Notes: a model not told the origin generated them from the letters alone. A DNA stretch of 64,000 nt from Takakia lepidozioides (GCA_030704615.1 CM060734.1:27156001-27220000); one strand, 5' to 3'; shown: positions 23,304-34,636, numbered from the stretch's first letter. Program-made: numbers and translations.

Positions 23304-24960
23304 ATATATCGGATTGTGGCAAGACAGTGGTATCATGGGAAGACTGAGAGGGAGAGTCTAGGTGCATGAGGTCTTGGTGTATTGTTGTGCGAGAGGTCCT
23401 GAGCTTATGGAGGATAGAGGGGGCCGGGGTTGACCTGAACTCAGGGAGTAAGTCTTGTGGGTTGTGCGGGAAAAGCTGATATGGGAAATCACAATCTAAG
23501 GTGCATGAGGTAGAGGGGTAGCAAAATAAGGTACATAGGTATAGGAGGAACTGGCAGGTCTTAGTAGTGGTTCTAGAGTATTTCAGAGTGTATTCATGGG
23601 GGTTTATTAGCTTGGTACCAATGGCAGTGGTGAATTGGGTGAGGTTAGTGATATGTCGTTCCTTAAAGTAGTTGAGGATGGTTGTTTTCTGGCGGGGATG
23701 AGATGCTTCGAATTGGGGAAGGAAAGGGCTAGAGATCCAGGCGACTTCTAATGGGGACACCGTGTTAGGATAACCTGGCAAGTCCATTTGTAGGTTAATA
23801 CGCATTTGCCGCAGGATGAACAAAGAACGTGCGGTTGGGGAGTGATGGCATGACTGTGGGTGGAGGATTGGAAGGGAGTGGAGACCATCGAATTTTGAGG
23901 CAAGGTGTCTGACGATACCCCGGTAGATGAGCCCTAGACGCCCGACGTCATTAAGGGCTTCTAGTAATTGAGTACCAAGGGTGCAGGCGTAAGAGGTGAT
24001 GAGGGGGCTAGAGCCGATACCATAGCTATCCATGGGAAGTTGGGTAAGGGCATTCGGGGTACTAGTAGGGAGTCCACAGATCCGCTTGATAAGTTGGATG
24101 ATATGCTTGTCAAGCATTCGAATGTCAGGGAAGGAGAATGGAGCAGCGTGGAAGGCGTATTGGACTTGTGGTTTGAGCACTGATTGGATGATCGCTAATT
24201 TAGGTCTAATGGGGATAGGGGATTGAAGGAGTGCTAGGCTTTTGTTAGTTAGTTTGGTAAGTGTAGTGGCATTTTGGACGTACCAGGTGAGTGAGGGAAC
24301 AAGCTGGATGCCTAAATATGTGTAAAGTTCGTCAGGACCTAAGATATGGAAGGGGCTATTTTGGTAATGGATGTGTAGTTTACAGTGGGAATCAATCACA
24401 GCTCGGGTGAACTTACTGTGGTGGGTGGTTGCTGCAAGCAAACCAAAATAATGAAGAGGTAGGGGCTTAGGGTATCACCCTGAATAGTGCCACGCAAAAT
24501 AGGGATAGGAGGGGTGGAGCCGTAGTAAGAACCAGAGTATTCAGTGGTACTATCAGTATAGATATTACCGATAAGTTGGATGGCGTCTAAAGGATAGCCG
24601 AGGTAAGTCATAATCGCAAGTAGTCTGGCATGGTCTAAGGAACCGGATGCATTCTTAAAGTCAATATACAAAAGGTAGATATCATGTTTAGTAAGTTTAG
24701 CATCCTCGAGGGCTGATAATACATACTGGATCTGTCTGGTGGTACTGTGAGTGGCACGAAATCCCTCCTGAGGGTCGCTGAGGATACACTGCTGCTCACC
24801 GTAACTAGATAGCATTGTAGTTAGTGTGTTGGTGAAGAGTTTATAAATGGTGTTTGCGAGGGCTATAGGTCTGTAGTTACTAAGGTCTGTAGGGTCCCCC
24901 TTTTTAAATAATAAAATGGTACGGCTATGCGTGGTATCCTTTGTAGTTGATAGCAGAGTT
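23233..24960 (-). pseudogene. Non-LTR retrotransposon (LINE) reverse transcriptase, truncated and deleted
   Basis: On the minus strand, 24,930-24,400 reads as a reverse transcriptase. It has 'KKGDPTDLSNYRPIAL', 'GFRATHSTTRQI', 'IDFKNASGSLDHARLL' and 'RGTIQGDTLSPYLF'. The frame then shifts near 24,430 and continues to 23,233 as the thumb and C-terminal part. The palm segment that should hold the catalytic Y/F-x-D-D between these two parts is missing, so the enzyme cannot be active. A TAG lies near the 5' end. No endonuclease domain is present, as expected for a 5'-truncated insertion. The C-terminal frame of about 400 residues is long and still open, which suggests the deletion is fairly recent. 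Confidence 0.85.
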
Positions 24961-25040
24961 TAAAGCCTAGTTATCATTCCTGACGTGACGTGGCGCTGAC
25001 GTCCGACGTGCGTCACGTCACCTCGAAACTGGACGTTTAC
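24961..25040. promoter_or_regulatory. ACGT-core cluster at a repeat breakpoint (copy A)
   Basis: Six ACGT cores occur within about 65 bp, including TGACGTGGC and CGTCACGTCAC, the kind of site bound by plant bZIP factors. The block starts with CCTAGTT at about 24,972, just after the LINE sequence stops. The same CCTAGTT and ACGT block precedes kinase-like copy B on the other strand (48.03-48.13 kb). It may be a shared promoter or the end of a mobile unit. Confidence 0.55.
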
Positions 25041-25317
25041 CCATGTATTTTTTTTACATTTAATTTTTACGATTTACTTCTACCATTTCTAATGACATGG
25101 CAGCCACGGTGTAAAACACACGTGGCAAATTATTCATATTTAGTAATTCCTTAATTTATTATTTTTAAACTTGTTCTATGTTTCATCATCCTAGCACTAT
25201 TTTGCCATTTTCGGATCTCATATGACCTGTTTTTGCAGAAACTACGAAGATACTATCTACACGCGTCCATTACCGTTTTTTAGGTTCTGTCCCCTGTAGT
25301 GGGCAGCAGTTTATACA
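25041..25317. other. AT-rich leader of kinase-like copy A
   Basis: AT-rich sequence with a single G-box-like ACACGTGGC near 25,119. No coding frame is seen. Confidence 0.4.
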
Positions 25318-26692
25318 ATGTTGGGGGTTGTGAACTCAAGTTCTGGGGTGGGGTCGTCGTCTGGGGGTCGGAGGAAGAGAAAAAAAGCCTACGAGCGGGA
25401 TAGCCAGGTAAACAAACAAGACTACCTGAGACTGGACGCCTTGGATATGGTGAAACAAGTGGTAGTTGATTATTTTAGGGGTTGGGACATGATGAGGTTG
25501 GAGAGTACTTATGTCCCGCATGGATGAGAGGGGTTTCGTTTTTTTCAGTTGAATATGGAGAGAAAAATGAAGGACGCTTTGGTTGGGGATAAGTGGACGG
25601 TGGACAGGGACAAGCCGGATTTCAATCGTTGGATCGAAAGCAGGGCGAAAGATGTCACGTGGAATTTGAGGCAGCTAGGTAAAACAACCGAGGGTCAGGT
25701 GCCTTCCGCCGAAGCTGAGTTAATGCGGTGTGTCGAGTATTGGGCGTACTTGGCAAGTCAGAATGTACATCGCCGGACTAGGTTAGTCCATTTGAAGGTG
25801 GGGTCATCGGGCGGGGGAGGCATGACTTCTCTTATTTACATGAACACACATGCGACGGTGGAACAGATTGGCCCTTACAAAGAAGGAGGGTATGCTAGGG
25901 TCCGTCACTATAGGATTGTTGGCGTTTTGCGAATACCGGAGCGTTGGGAGCTAGCGGGAAAAAAACCCAAGTCCAAAATCCCAGAAAAGGCGCTGAGACA
26001 ACATAACGACGAGTGTTTGGAGTGAATTTCCAGCATTCGGGTGTTATCTCATATTTTGCTGTGAATGCAGGTGAGGTAAAGGGTTACACTCGCTGATGGA
26101 ATAGGGGGACAATACGCGAGATGATGAACCTTGACAGAAAATGGGGCAACGATTGGGACAACAGGGAGATTGTGGAAAAAATGAAACGAAAGAAGAGTTC
26201 CAGGAAACCGATCGCTTGCTTCGTTTCCGGAAAGTGCGAAGTAAACTTGCATGGGCACTGGTATGCATGTTGTCCATAAGAACGGTGTCATGAACAACGA
26301 CGTGTCCCCCGACAACATCTTGCTTCATTTTCCAGATGGCACCGAGGAGATTAAGATTGGGGTGTGTGATTGGGGCTTAGCCACTCCATTGGAGATACGC
26401 AAATCCTCGTCGTACCAATTTCAAAACAAAGACAAGATGGACCAGGAACTCGCGAAAAGATGGTGGGTGAAAAAACATATTGCATCGGTTTTTAATGCGG
26501 ACGTCGGAAACCACGCCCCCCCAGGACATGACGTCGGAGGCCTTTGCCGTTGGGAAGATAGCGGTACGAATAAATGGCGGCGCTCATTATGATGCCAGTA
26601 TGTTCGAGGACCAATCTACGGGAGGTTGTTGGGATTCAGTACGAAGGTTGTATGACAACGACAAGTCCACACATGTGTATAGAAATCCTTAA
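25318..26692 (+). pseudogene. Protein-kinase-like gene, copy A (degenerate)
   Basis: From the ATG at 25,318 the frame runs to 26,025 with one TGA at codon 70. It then continues after a frameshift to about 26,690. The N-terminal part of about 185 residues (with 'TWNLRQLGKTTEGQ') has no family I recognise. A glycine-loop-like 'KEGGYARVRHYRIVG' follows at about residue 187, then a catalytic-loop-like 'NNDVSPDNILLHF' and 'GVCDWGLATP' (DWG in place of DFG). The HRD aspartate is kept as NND. The APE motif is replaced by 'WWVKKH'. Copy B at 44.9-47.1 kb aligns over its whole length. The protein would be a soluble kinase or pseudokinase. Substrate and role are unknown. Several frameshifts make it a pseudogene here. 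Confidence 0.75.
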
Positions 26693-26790
26693 AAAAACCG
26701 AATGACTATCAAAATTTGAAGTTGGGGATGAGGCTTCAAGTTTTGATGGTCACTTGGTTTTTGAAGGATTTATGTACACATCTGTGACTC
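26664..26790. repeat. Long imperfect foldback at the 3' end of kinase-like copy A
   Basis: The two arms, about 26,664-26,721 and 26,734-26,790, pair over nearly 58 bases with only scattered mismatches and one or two bulges. The loop is 12 bases. The left arm overlaps the last codons of the kinase-like frame. A transcript would fold into a precursor-like hairpin. Confidence 0.8.
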
Positions 26791-26832
26791 TGTTCTAGGT
26801 CGAGAATATCACCAGAAAGATGACATGGAGAA

Positions 26833-27555
26833 TGTCGCGGCCCTTGACCTTGAGGGTGGGGGGTCGGGACACAAGAGGGGCTGCCCCTGTGGTGGGGGTA
26901 GTGGCAACAAATAGGAAAGGGGGCTGAAGCACCCTTGAGTGCCGAAGGCACTCAAGAAGGCAGAGACGCTCACTACATAGAGCCCCGCAAACCGGGTTGC
27001 GGTGGTGGGGGCTCCACGAGGGGTGGTGGTAGCTTAGGGAGTCGTAGTGGGGGTGGCATAGGACTCACCATGAGGCTAAGGCCTTGTGGTGGGAGTCGTA
27101 GGGAGTCTTGGGACTCACCGCGGTCCATTTGGGGCCGTGGTGGGTGGGCCAAGACTCACCGCGACTCACCACGAAAGGTTGAGGGTCTAGGTGGTGGTGC
27201 ACCAGATTTGGACTTGGCTAGTTGTGGAACCCCCGCAGACACCTACAGGAGTATATAGGGAGTAGTAACCCCAAGAACGGTGCAAGCACGTTGGTGACCA
27301 AAAACTAGCGAGTAAGTGTGCGAGCCGGAAAGCGACCAAGGTGTGGGGAGCTGTTCAGGACTGCCATCTACCAAAGGGAATTTCCACTAAGCCCAACAGA
27401 TCGAGGGTCGAGTGGGAGTGTGAGGGGGACCATTATGCCCCGGTGAGCAGCTGAAGCTCCGAGTTGGCCCAGCGGCCAGTTTGGGAGTTAGGCGCACGCA
27501 TCAAAGCGAGTAACTATGACTTGAAGGGGAGTTTACCGAAGTGAGGTGCACGACA
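26833..27555 (+). mobile_element. 5' LTR of a Ty3-like retrotransposon
   Basis: The block begins TGTCGCGGCCC and ends GCACGACA, so it has TG...CA ends, and it is about 723 bp long. A second LTR of the same family stands alone at 46,235-46,963. A primer-binding site lies directly downstream. A TATA-like TATATAG is near 27,252. No matching 3' LTR is present in the window. Confidence 0.9.
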
Positions 27556-27556
27556 C

Positions 27557-27569
27557 TTGGTATTAGAGC
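27557..27569 (+). other. Primer-binding site (tRNA-iMet type)
   Basis: TTGGTATTAGAGC lies one base after the LTR end. Plant Ty3-like and Copia-like elements commonly use TGGTATCAGAGC, complementary to initiator tRNA-Met. This copy differs by one C-to-T change. Confidence 0.85.
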
Positions 27570-27610
27570 TTAGAGTTCAGTACGCGATTGTCCTTGAGAT
27601 CGGCCTCACC

Positions 27611-28135
27611 ATGGGGTCGGGCAAGACAAAGCGAAAGCGGAACGGCCCGAAAGATGATGATCCTGGTGAGCCCGGTGGTGGCGACATGTCACCGAAGCGG
27701 CAAATGGAAGAGGCGATTTATGCTTCTGAATGCGAGGCCGCTCAAGGACGGGACGAATCTAGGGAGTCAGAGCCCGAGGACTTCCCAAAGGCTCCGCCGG
27801 ACCAACAGATGTCTCCCATGCTAGCAGCCTTTTGGGAAGGGTTGTTGGTGCAATTTGGCGAAACGTTGAAAGACGTGATGAGGGCGGCTAATGTCACTTC
27901 CACTAAGGCAAAGTTTAAGGTAAAGCCTAAGGAACCCGGCACCTTCGAGGTCGTCCGAAATCGGAAGGCACTCAACACCTGGCTTTTGGAGGTAGAGCAG
28001 TACTTCCGGGCGGCCAAGTTGAGTGACGAGGATCGGGTGGAAGTGGCTCCCACCTATTTGAGGGGCTATGCTCAACAATGGTGGCAGAAGCGCCTTCATG
28101 ACCAAGGGCCAAACTCAGAAACCTTGAGGACAAGT
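27611..28135 (+). pseudogene. Retrotransposon gag fragment
   Basis: The ATG at 27,611 opens a frame of about 175 codons of element sequence. It has a basic start (KTKRKRNGPK), an acidic middle, and then a typical retrotransposon-gag core with 'NTWLLEVEQYFRAAKL' and 'LRGYAQQWWQKRL'. The family packages element RNA. The core is cut off at about 28,135 by unrelated sequence. The zinc knuckle, protease, reverse transcriptase and RNase H are all missing. Confidence 0.85.
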
Positions 28136-28654
28136 ACTTGCACAATCCACTCTCTCATTTACTTAATGTTGTACCTGTCTTTAAGGGTTTTGTAAGTCAA
28201 ATGTGCTCCCAGGTATAAAAGAGGACAGTGGGGCCCTGATTCTCCAATTTCACCGGGCATCTGATATTCTCTCCTGCAAAATCAGCACTCATTGTACCAG
28301 ATAGATGAAGTGCTTAAGATAGGACAGCTTTTGCTACAGGGTTGAGTACTGGTTGGCGTACAAAGCATTGCAAGAGAAAGGTGAGGTGTCTGGTGTAGAA
28401 AGTGTAGGGATATCTGTTCTCATGGATCACATCTTTTTGAGGAATCCTCTGTCCACTTGGACCCACTTCATCTTCCCTTTCTCAGCAAAAGTCTTCCTTA
28501 AGCTTGTGTGGCCAGTTGTGTTGTCAGAGCCTCTTACAATGGCCTGAAAATGCAGACGTACAATGTCAATTCTCTCTCCAGCTCGCTGCAGAAAACGTTG
28601 GAGCAGCTTGCTGCTCTTGGTCTTGTCCAATTACAAAAGGTGGGAAACCTTCCG
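28136..28654. other. No gene recognised
   Basis: The sequence between the gag break and repeat R unit 1. A TATA-like TATAAAAGAGG lies at about 28,215, but no coding frame downstream supports a promoter. Confidence 0.4.
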
Positions 28655-29566
28655 TGTAAAACTGGCCTTAAAACTAGGATGGTGTATAGATGGGCAGCAA
28701 GTTGCTACCATCCTGCGTTACGCTTGTTTGGAGGGGTTTGTCTCGTGTTCTCTTATCCCTGTTTGTTGATCCATGACACCCAATTATTGGTCCTTAAACA
28801 AAGAAATGCGAGGAAGTAGGTCTTTCCAGCCCCTATGGCATAACTATCCAGGGTTTGGAATCTACTTTGAAGAGGGAGAAACCTTATGAAGGGGTCTGGT
28901 ATGCACTCCCTTACAGGGTGAGTGCATACCACACTCACTCCATAAGGGACTGCCATACCAGGGGCTGGTTGGTGGGTGCCCCCTCTCTCCCTTTGTCTCC
29001 CTCCATCCTTGGAATTGGCCGGTTTTTTCAGTGTTAATTTCTTGTGTTTTCATCCATACCGGATGGACTCTGGCAGTTTTTTCACCCATCCTATAATGAT
29101 TTTTCATCCATACCGGATGAACTACCAGGGTGGACACTGAATTACCTCTAAGACGAGTCTCTGATTTTTCATTCCTCTTTTATTGACTTTCATCCATACC
29201 GGATGAGTCACCAGAGAATGAGGAATTACCTCTGTGGGGGTTGCCACTGGCATCCTATTTTTTCCATCCATACCGGATGAAAAATGCCCGGATATTAATT
29301 TTTTCATTCCTCTTTTATTGCTTTTTCATCCGTACCGGATGAGGCATTTTTGGGATGTGGAATTACCTGTAAGGATGTAAAACCGATGCCTTGGATGTTA
29401 TTTCCTGTTTTTTGATCCTACTGCTGGATTTTTTCCAACGGATGAACTCAATAATTTTTTTCATTTGGACCGGATGAAGTGTACAGCTTTTGATGGCCCT
29501 GGACTGATTAATTACCCCTAATTATAGTTAGTTAAGGTGTGAAACCCTAACCCCTACCCTAAAACG

Positions 29567-29848
29567 ACCAATCGGACTGGGTGGAGCACTTGGATGCGGC
29601 AGAGTTATGTTATAATAACACAAAACACTCCGCAACGGGAGTTTCCCTTTTCATATTGGTCTATGGAAAAACACCTTTGGTGCCGACAAGTTGGGCCGTC
29701 CAAGATGTTGAGGAACCGGCAGCAGCAGCGGTGCTGGAAGAACGCGAGCGTTTGTTGAAGCTCGCAAAGTACTACATTGCCAAAGCTAGGAAACGGTATG
29801 AACAGCAGGCGAATCGGAAGCGGAGGTCAATGATGACCCTCGCCTACT
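29567..29848 (+). pseudogene. Ty3-like integrase C-terminal fragment
   Basis: The frame reads 'WVEHLDAAELCYNNTKHSAT' and then 'FILVYGKTPLVP', the well-known end of the integrase core in Ty3-like elements. A helical linker 'KYYIAKARKRYEQQANRKRR' follows. It breaks off near 29,848 and has no catalytic D,D,E upstream. It lies inside the insertion in repeat R. It could be a scrap of the same element as the gag, but this is not shown. Confidence 0.8.
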
Positions 29849-29879
29849 AACCCTAGGGCCATCTTATCCATTTGATTGT

Positions 29880-29955
29880 ACTTAGAGGAGTTTGAACCTG
29901 CAACCTCTTTGTTATAAGAGTTATAGTTCACTGCCTGTTAACCAATACACCCATT
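29880..29955 (-). repeat. tRNA-like remnant (possible SINE head)
   Basis: The minus strand starts GGGTGTATTGGTTAACAGG (A-box-like) and later has GCAGGTTCAAAC (B-box-like) at tRNA spacing. The anticodon and acceptor stems do not pair well. It is more likely a tRNA-derived SINE relic than a working tRNA. Confidence 0.4.
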
Positions 29956-30303
29956 AGTCATTCATATGATCATATGATGTTTTAATTGTATTATACACAC
30001 CAAATTACAAAATCCCCAATAGTCATCATGACTACGTAACCTCATCCATGTACACTGTAGTCATGGAAATGACTATGAATGGTGAGCTAAATCTGGTCAA
30101 TTGTCGTTGACCAGCCTTCCGCCCATTCCGGAGCCATGTAGTCATACAGACGACTATTTAGATAGTCGTTCATATGACTACAGTCGTATGAACGACTGCG
30201 GGAGGTCAATTTCATATAAAAACATGGTGCAGTCATGGTCAAAGTCATGAAAACCATGACTACCACAGTTTGGCAGTTATAACGACCGCGATCTGTTGTA
30301 GTG
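29950..30303 (-). mobile_element. CACTA-like element end
   Basis: The insertion in R ends exactly with TCTGTTGTAGTG at 30,292-30,303, which reads CACTACAACAGA on the minus strand. The 350 bp inside it hold about ten AGTCAT/ATGACT words in both orientations. They also hold a perfect 11-bp hairpin, AGTCGTTCATA/TATGAACGACT (30,164-30,197). Dense subterminal repeats of this sort are typical of CACTA elements. The other end was not found. Confidence 0.5.
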
Positions 30304-31569
30304 GTTTAACCTAGCTACGGATAAAATCTGTCAGGTTTTAAAGGATGTGGTGTTGATTATTCATCCTACACGGATGAAAAATCGGGCAAGAGCCTCAGGA
30401 TATGCGACGCATTTTTTGTTGTTGCCACGCAGGGGGGTTGCAAGCTGCGACAGCCGGCCGTGTCAACCCCCATGCCGTCAAAAGCACGAGCAGTACTTCT
30501 GAGCTCGCGGGAAGACCGTTATGGCGTCTACGCTTTGTTACGACCCTGATTACTGCATCGTACCCGTGCTGGGCGATCTCATGGGGATGCGCAATGGCGG
30601 CGCTTTGTTTTTTCTTACACGCGGGAGACAATGTTGTGAATGCATCGTCTCTTTCCCTCCTCTGGCTTTTAATTTTTGCAGCGGCGCTTGTGTGGGGAAG
30701 TATCTCTCTCTCCCTTCTTAAACCTAGCAAATGTGCTTGTATGCTTCACTTCTCCTTTGCTTTGCTGGAGGTGGTTTGCTGGTGGTGATGGCGCACAGTT
30801 CTCTTCCCCGATCGCTCAAGGTGTTTTTGGTGATTAGGGTTCCTTTTGTTTTATGTCTTTCTCTCTCGCTTTTGAGGTTCTTAGTTGACATCGATGACAA
30901 GTGTAGGGGTCTGTGATTCATCTGGGGTTCCACAATCCTCACTAACCTGTTGATTTTTGTGGGGGCTTGTGATGGGACCAGGTGAGGATCCCTACTTGTT
31001 TTGAATTCTCTTGAGCTTGCAGATATGGATGTGGGCAAAGAGAGCCTATTGTGTAGGGCGTCTTGACCTGGCTGCTGCCTACAGCCCCAATTTTGGCCCG
31101 CTTGCTCCTAGTTTGGCATGCTGATGCTTACTTTTGACTTATGTTTTGCTGCCTTTAATGGAGCATTTCGGCCTGGCAGGCCTGTCTCTTGAAGCCCAAC
31201 ATCTGGACCTTACCTTGTCTAGTAATCTTTGACAACGGTGCATGTGGATTATTAAACTAGGTACTGTTTTGGCCTTAAAAAGGAGGTGAGTTTTATGGGT
31301 AAGGCCTGAGTGGCTGTCAGGTTCTAAGGAAGAGGAGGCCCTGATTTTTAAGATGGCAGCCTGATAAGGCACTGACAAGCCCCTTTCAGACCTGAATGGA
31401 GCATAGTCAGGTTTATTTGCCAACCCTGGTGTAAGCCTTCTGGAAAGCAGTGTTGGTAAGCTCTACTGGACCTTTGCCAAAGATTATTAGCCTTGTATTG
31501 CCATCAGGCCAGTTACCTGCAATGTATGGATTATTTTTTGGCCAAGAAGGCTTGGTCCCGGGCACTCAA

Positions 31570-32260
31570 GATGTTTGTGTGTCCATGTCTTGAATCTGTA
31601 ATATGGCAGGCCGTTCTTCTATTCCCAAGATGCCTTGCATGATGCATGTCTTGGGGCAATTGTGAATGGTATAGAATGGGGCTGCAATCTGTCTTGTCAT
31701 GCCCAAGAAGGTTACTTGGTTGCATGTTTGGAAACTGAAAAACTGCAAGCTGGTCCATCAAGATGCTTGTGTATACATGTCTTGAATCTGTAGTATGGCA
31801 GGCTGGCCTTGCATGATGCATGTCTTGAGGTAATTACAAATGGTAAAGAATGAGGCTGCAATATGCTTTGTCATGCCCAAGAGGGTTACTTGGTTGCATG
31901 TTTGGAATTTGCCCAAACTGCAGGCTGGTCCATCAAGATGCTTATGTGTACATATCTTGAATCTGTAATATGGCAGGTTGTTCTTACTTGCCCAAGATGC
32001 CTTGCATGATGCATGTCTTGGGGTAATACTGATAAGGTAGGCTGCAAATTAAATTTTGTCATACCCAAGATGTTTGCTTGAAGGGCATGTCTTGAATCTG
32101 TAATATTGCAGGTTGGCTTCACATACACAAGATGTTTTGCTCTAGAATGCATGTCTGTTGTAATTATGATGCCAGGAAAGGGTTGACAGGCTGCAGCAAT
32201 CTGATTTTTCAGTACACAAGATGTTTGCTTATATGTTTGTCTTGTTGTCATGACCTGTAC
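31570..32260. repeat. Degenerate tandem repeat, about 175-190 bp
   Basis: The landmark 'gtcttgaatctgta' recurs near 31588, 31779, 31956 and 32093, and 'gcatgatgcatgtcttg' recurs near 31637, 31813 and 32004. Copies are diverged and contain stops in every frame. Confidence 0.75.
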
Positions 32261-32894
32261 ATAAACAAACCCCGCCCTCCCACCCTGTTTTATCATGAAT
32301 GATTGGGTGAAATCAATTAGGAAGTCATGACTAGAATGGAAGTGTTAGATGGTGCCCTGTTTATGGGCTGTTTATGTCTTTAATTGACAATGACCCTAGT
32401 AGGGTCTTGTCAATGTCTTGACATGACATGAATATCTTCCCACTCTTCATTTTCCAGTGTACTTGGTGGTTCTTGTACACACCATCTACCACTTTCTTTT
32501 CTGGTTATTTCTTCATCATGTTGAATATACTAACATGGTTTTTTTTCTGGCCTGGCAGAAGGTCCCTCCATGACAAAGATATGGAGCAATGACCTTCATA
32601 AGGTATGTCCTCCAACAAAAACTTGTTGGTGAAATTAAGCACAGATTTCTTTAAGATAAGCATAGTGCTTTTGAGTGTTGTCTTCATACTGATATATTGA
32701 GCTAGGCCTAGGTAAAACCACCTGTAGGAGTATGTGTACACCTTCTACATGATCCGGTCAATGCACACTACTCGTGTTAGATGGTATCCTGTAGCTGATG
32801 CCTTGTATTAGTTTTAGACACTTTTAGGCTCATATGCCTTCATACCTCTCTACAAGTGGCTTTGCTCTATGTAGCACCACTAAGCAAATATGCA
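32261..32894. other. No gene recognised
   Basis: The sequence joining repeat R unit 1 to unit 2. It seems to be the tail of the R tandem unit, because the inverted unit 3 shows the same tail-to-head junction with most of this stretch deleted. Confidence 0.45.
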
Positions 32895-34625
32895 TATGTA
32901 ATATGCTATGTGCTTATCATACCTTTGGAAAAACTGGCCTTAAAACCAGGATGGTGTATAGATGGGCAGCAAGTTGCTATCATCCTGCGTTACACTTGTT
33001 TGGAGGGGTTTGTCCCGTGTTCTCTTATCCCTGTTTGCTGATCCATGACACCCAACTATTGGTCCTTAAACAAGGAAATGCGAGGAAGTAGGCCTTTCCA
33101 GCCCCTATGGCATAACTATCCAGGGTTTGGAATCTACTTTGAAGAGGGAGAAACCTTATGAAGGGGTCTGGTATGCACTCCCTTACAGGGTGAGTGCATA
33201 CCACACTCACTCCATAAGGGATTGCCATACCAGGGGCTGGTTGGTGGGTGCCCCCTCTCTCCCTCTGTCTCCCTCCATCCTTGGAATTGGCCGGTTTTTT
33301 CAGTGTTAATTTCTTGTGTTTTCATCCATACCGGATGGACTCTGGCAGTTTTTTCACCCGTCCTATAATGATTTTTCATCCATACCGGATGAACTACCAG
33401 GGTGGACACTGAATTACCTCTAAGACGAGTCTCTGATTTTTCATTCCTCTTTTATTGACTTTCATCCATACCGGATGAGTCACCAGAGAATGAGGAATTA
33501 CCTCTGTGGGGGTTGCCACTGGCATCCTATTTTTCCATCCATACCGGATGAAAAATGCCAGGATATTAATTTTTTCACTCCTCTTTTATTGCTTTTTCAT
33601 CCGTACCGGATGAGGCATTTTCGGGATGTGGAATTACCTGTAAGGATGTAAAACCGATGCCTTGGATGTTATTTTCTGTTTTTTCATCCTACTGCTGGAC
33701 TTTTTCCAACGGATGAACTCAAGAATTTTTTTCATCTGAACCGGATGAAGTGTACAGCTTTTGATGGCCCTGGACTGATATTAATTACCCCTAATTATGG
33801 TTAGTTAAGGTATGAAACCCTAACCCCTACCCTAAAACCTACCGCTTAACCTAGCTACGGATAAAATCTGTCGGGTTTTAAAGGATGTGGTGTTGATTAT
33901 TCATCCTGCACGGATGAAAAATCGGGCAAGAGCCCTAGGATGTCTCTCCCGCCGTCAGAAGCACAAGCAGTGCTTCCGAGCTGGCAGGAAGAGCGTTATG
34001 GCATCTGCGCTTTGCTGCTACCCTGTTTGCTGCATTGTACCCGTGCTGGGCGATCTCCTGGGGATGCGCAATGGCGGCGCTTTGTTTTTTCTTACAGGCA
34101 GGAGACAATGTTGTGAATGCATTGTCTCTTTCCCTCCTCTGGCTTTTAATTTTTGCAGCGGCGCTTGTGTGGGGAAGTATCTCTCTCTCCCTTCTTAAAC
34201 CTAGTAAATGTGCTTGTATGCTTCACTTCTCCTTTGCTTTGCTGGAGGTGGCTTGCTGGTGGTGATGGCGCACAGTTCTCTTCCCCAATCGCTCAAGGTG
34301 CTTTTGGTGATTAGGGTTCCTTTTGTTTTATGTCTTTCTCTCTCGCTTTTGAGGTTTTTAGTTGACATCGATGACAAGTGTAGGGGTCTATGATTCACCT
34401 GGGGTTCCACAATCCTCACTAACCTGTTGGTTTTTGTGGGGGCTTGATGGGACCAGGTGAGGATCCCTACTTGCTTTGAATTCTCTTGAGCTTGCAGATA
34501 TGGATGTGGGCAAAGGGAGCCTATTGTGTATGGCGTCTTGACCTGGCTGCTGCCTGCAGCCTCGATTTTGGCCTGCTTGCTCCTGGTTTGGCATGCTGAT
34601 GCTTACTTTTGACTTATGTTTGGGG
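32895..34625 (+). repeat. Repeat R, unit 2
   Basis: This unit lacks the 737-bp insertion of unit 1 and so shows the undisturbed junction 'ccctaaaacctaccgcttaacctagc'. Unit start to unit start is about 4.27 kb, so units 1 and 2 form a direct tandem repeat. It shares the mini-palindromes and the telomere-like AAACCCTAA word with unit 1. Confidence 0.85.
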
Positions 34626-34636
34626 GTTGCTATTTC

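Larger units (their letters stand above)
28655..31430 (+). repeat. Repeat R, unit 1 (interrupted)
   Basis: Segments 28,655-29,566 and 30,304-31,140 match unit 2 (32.9-34.6 kb) nearly base for base, and 31,140-31,372 matches the inverted unit 3. A stretch of about 737 bp is inserted between 29,566 and 30,304. R carries a perfect 11-bp inverted repeat, GGTATGCACTC/GAGTGCATACC (28,898-28,930). It also has six or more TCATCC...GGATGA mini-palindromes, most of them written TCATCCATACCGGATGA, and a telomere-like AAACCCTAACCCCTACCCTA near 29,541. Small open frames in R have no family resemblance. Confidence 0.85.

Noticed and set aside
28214-28225. TATA box TATAAAAGAGG as a promoter
   Set aside because: No transcript or coding frame downstream supports it.
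29880-29955. Functional tRNA gene
   Set aside because: A-box-like and B-box-like words are present, but the acceptor and anticodon stems do not pair.
30395-31040. Protein genes in repeat R (for example 128 codons at 30,402)
   Set aside because: The frames differ between R units, overlap on both strands and match no family I know.
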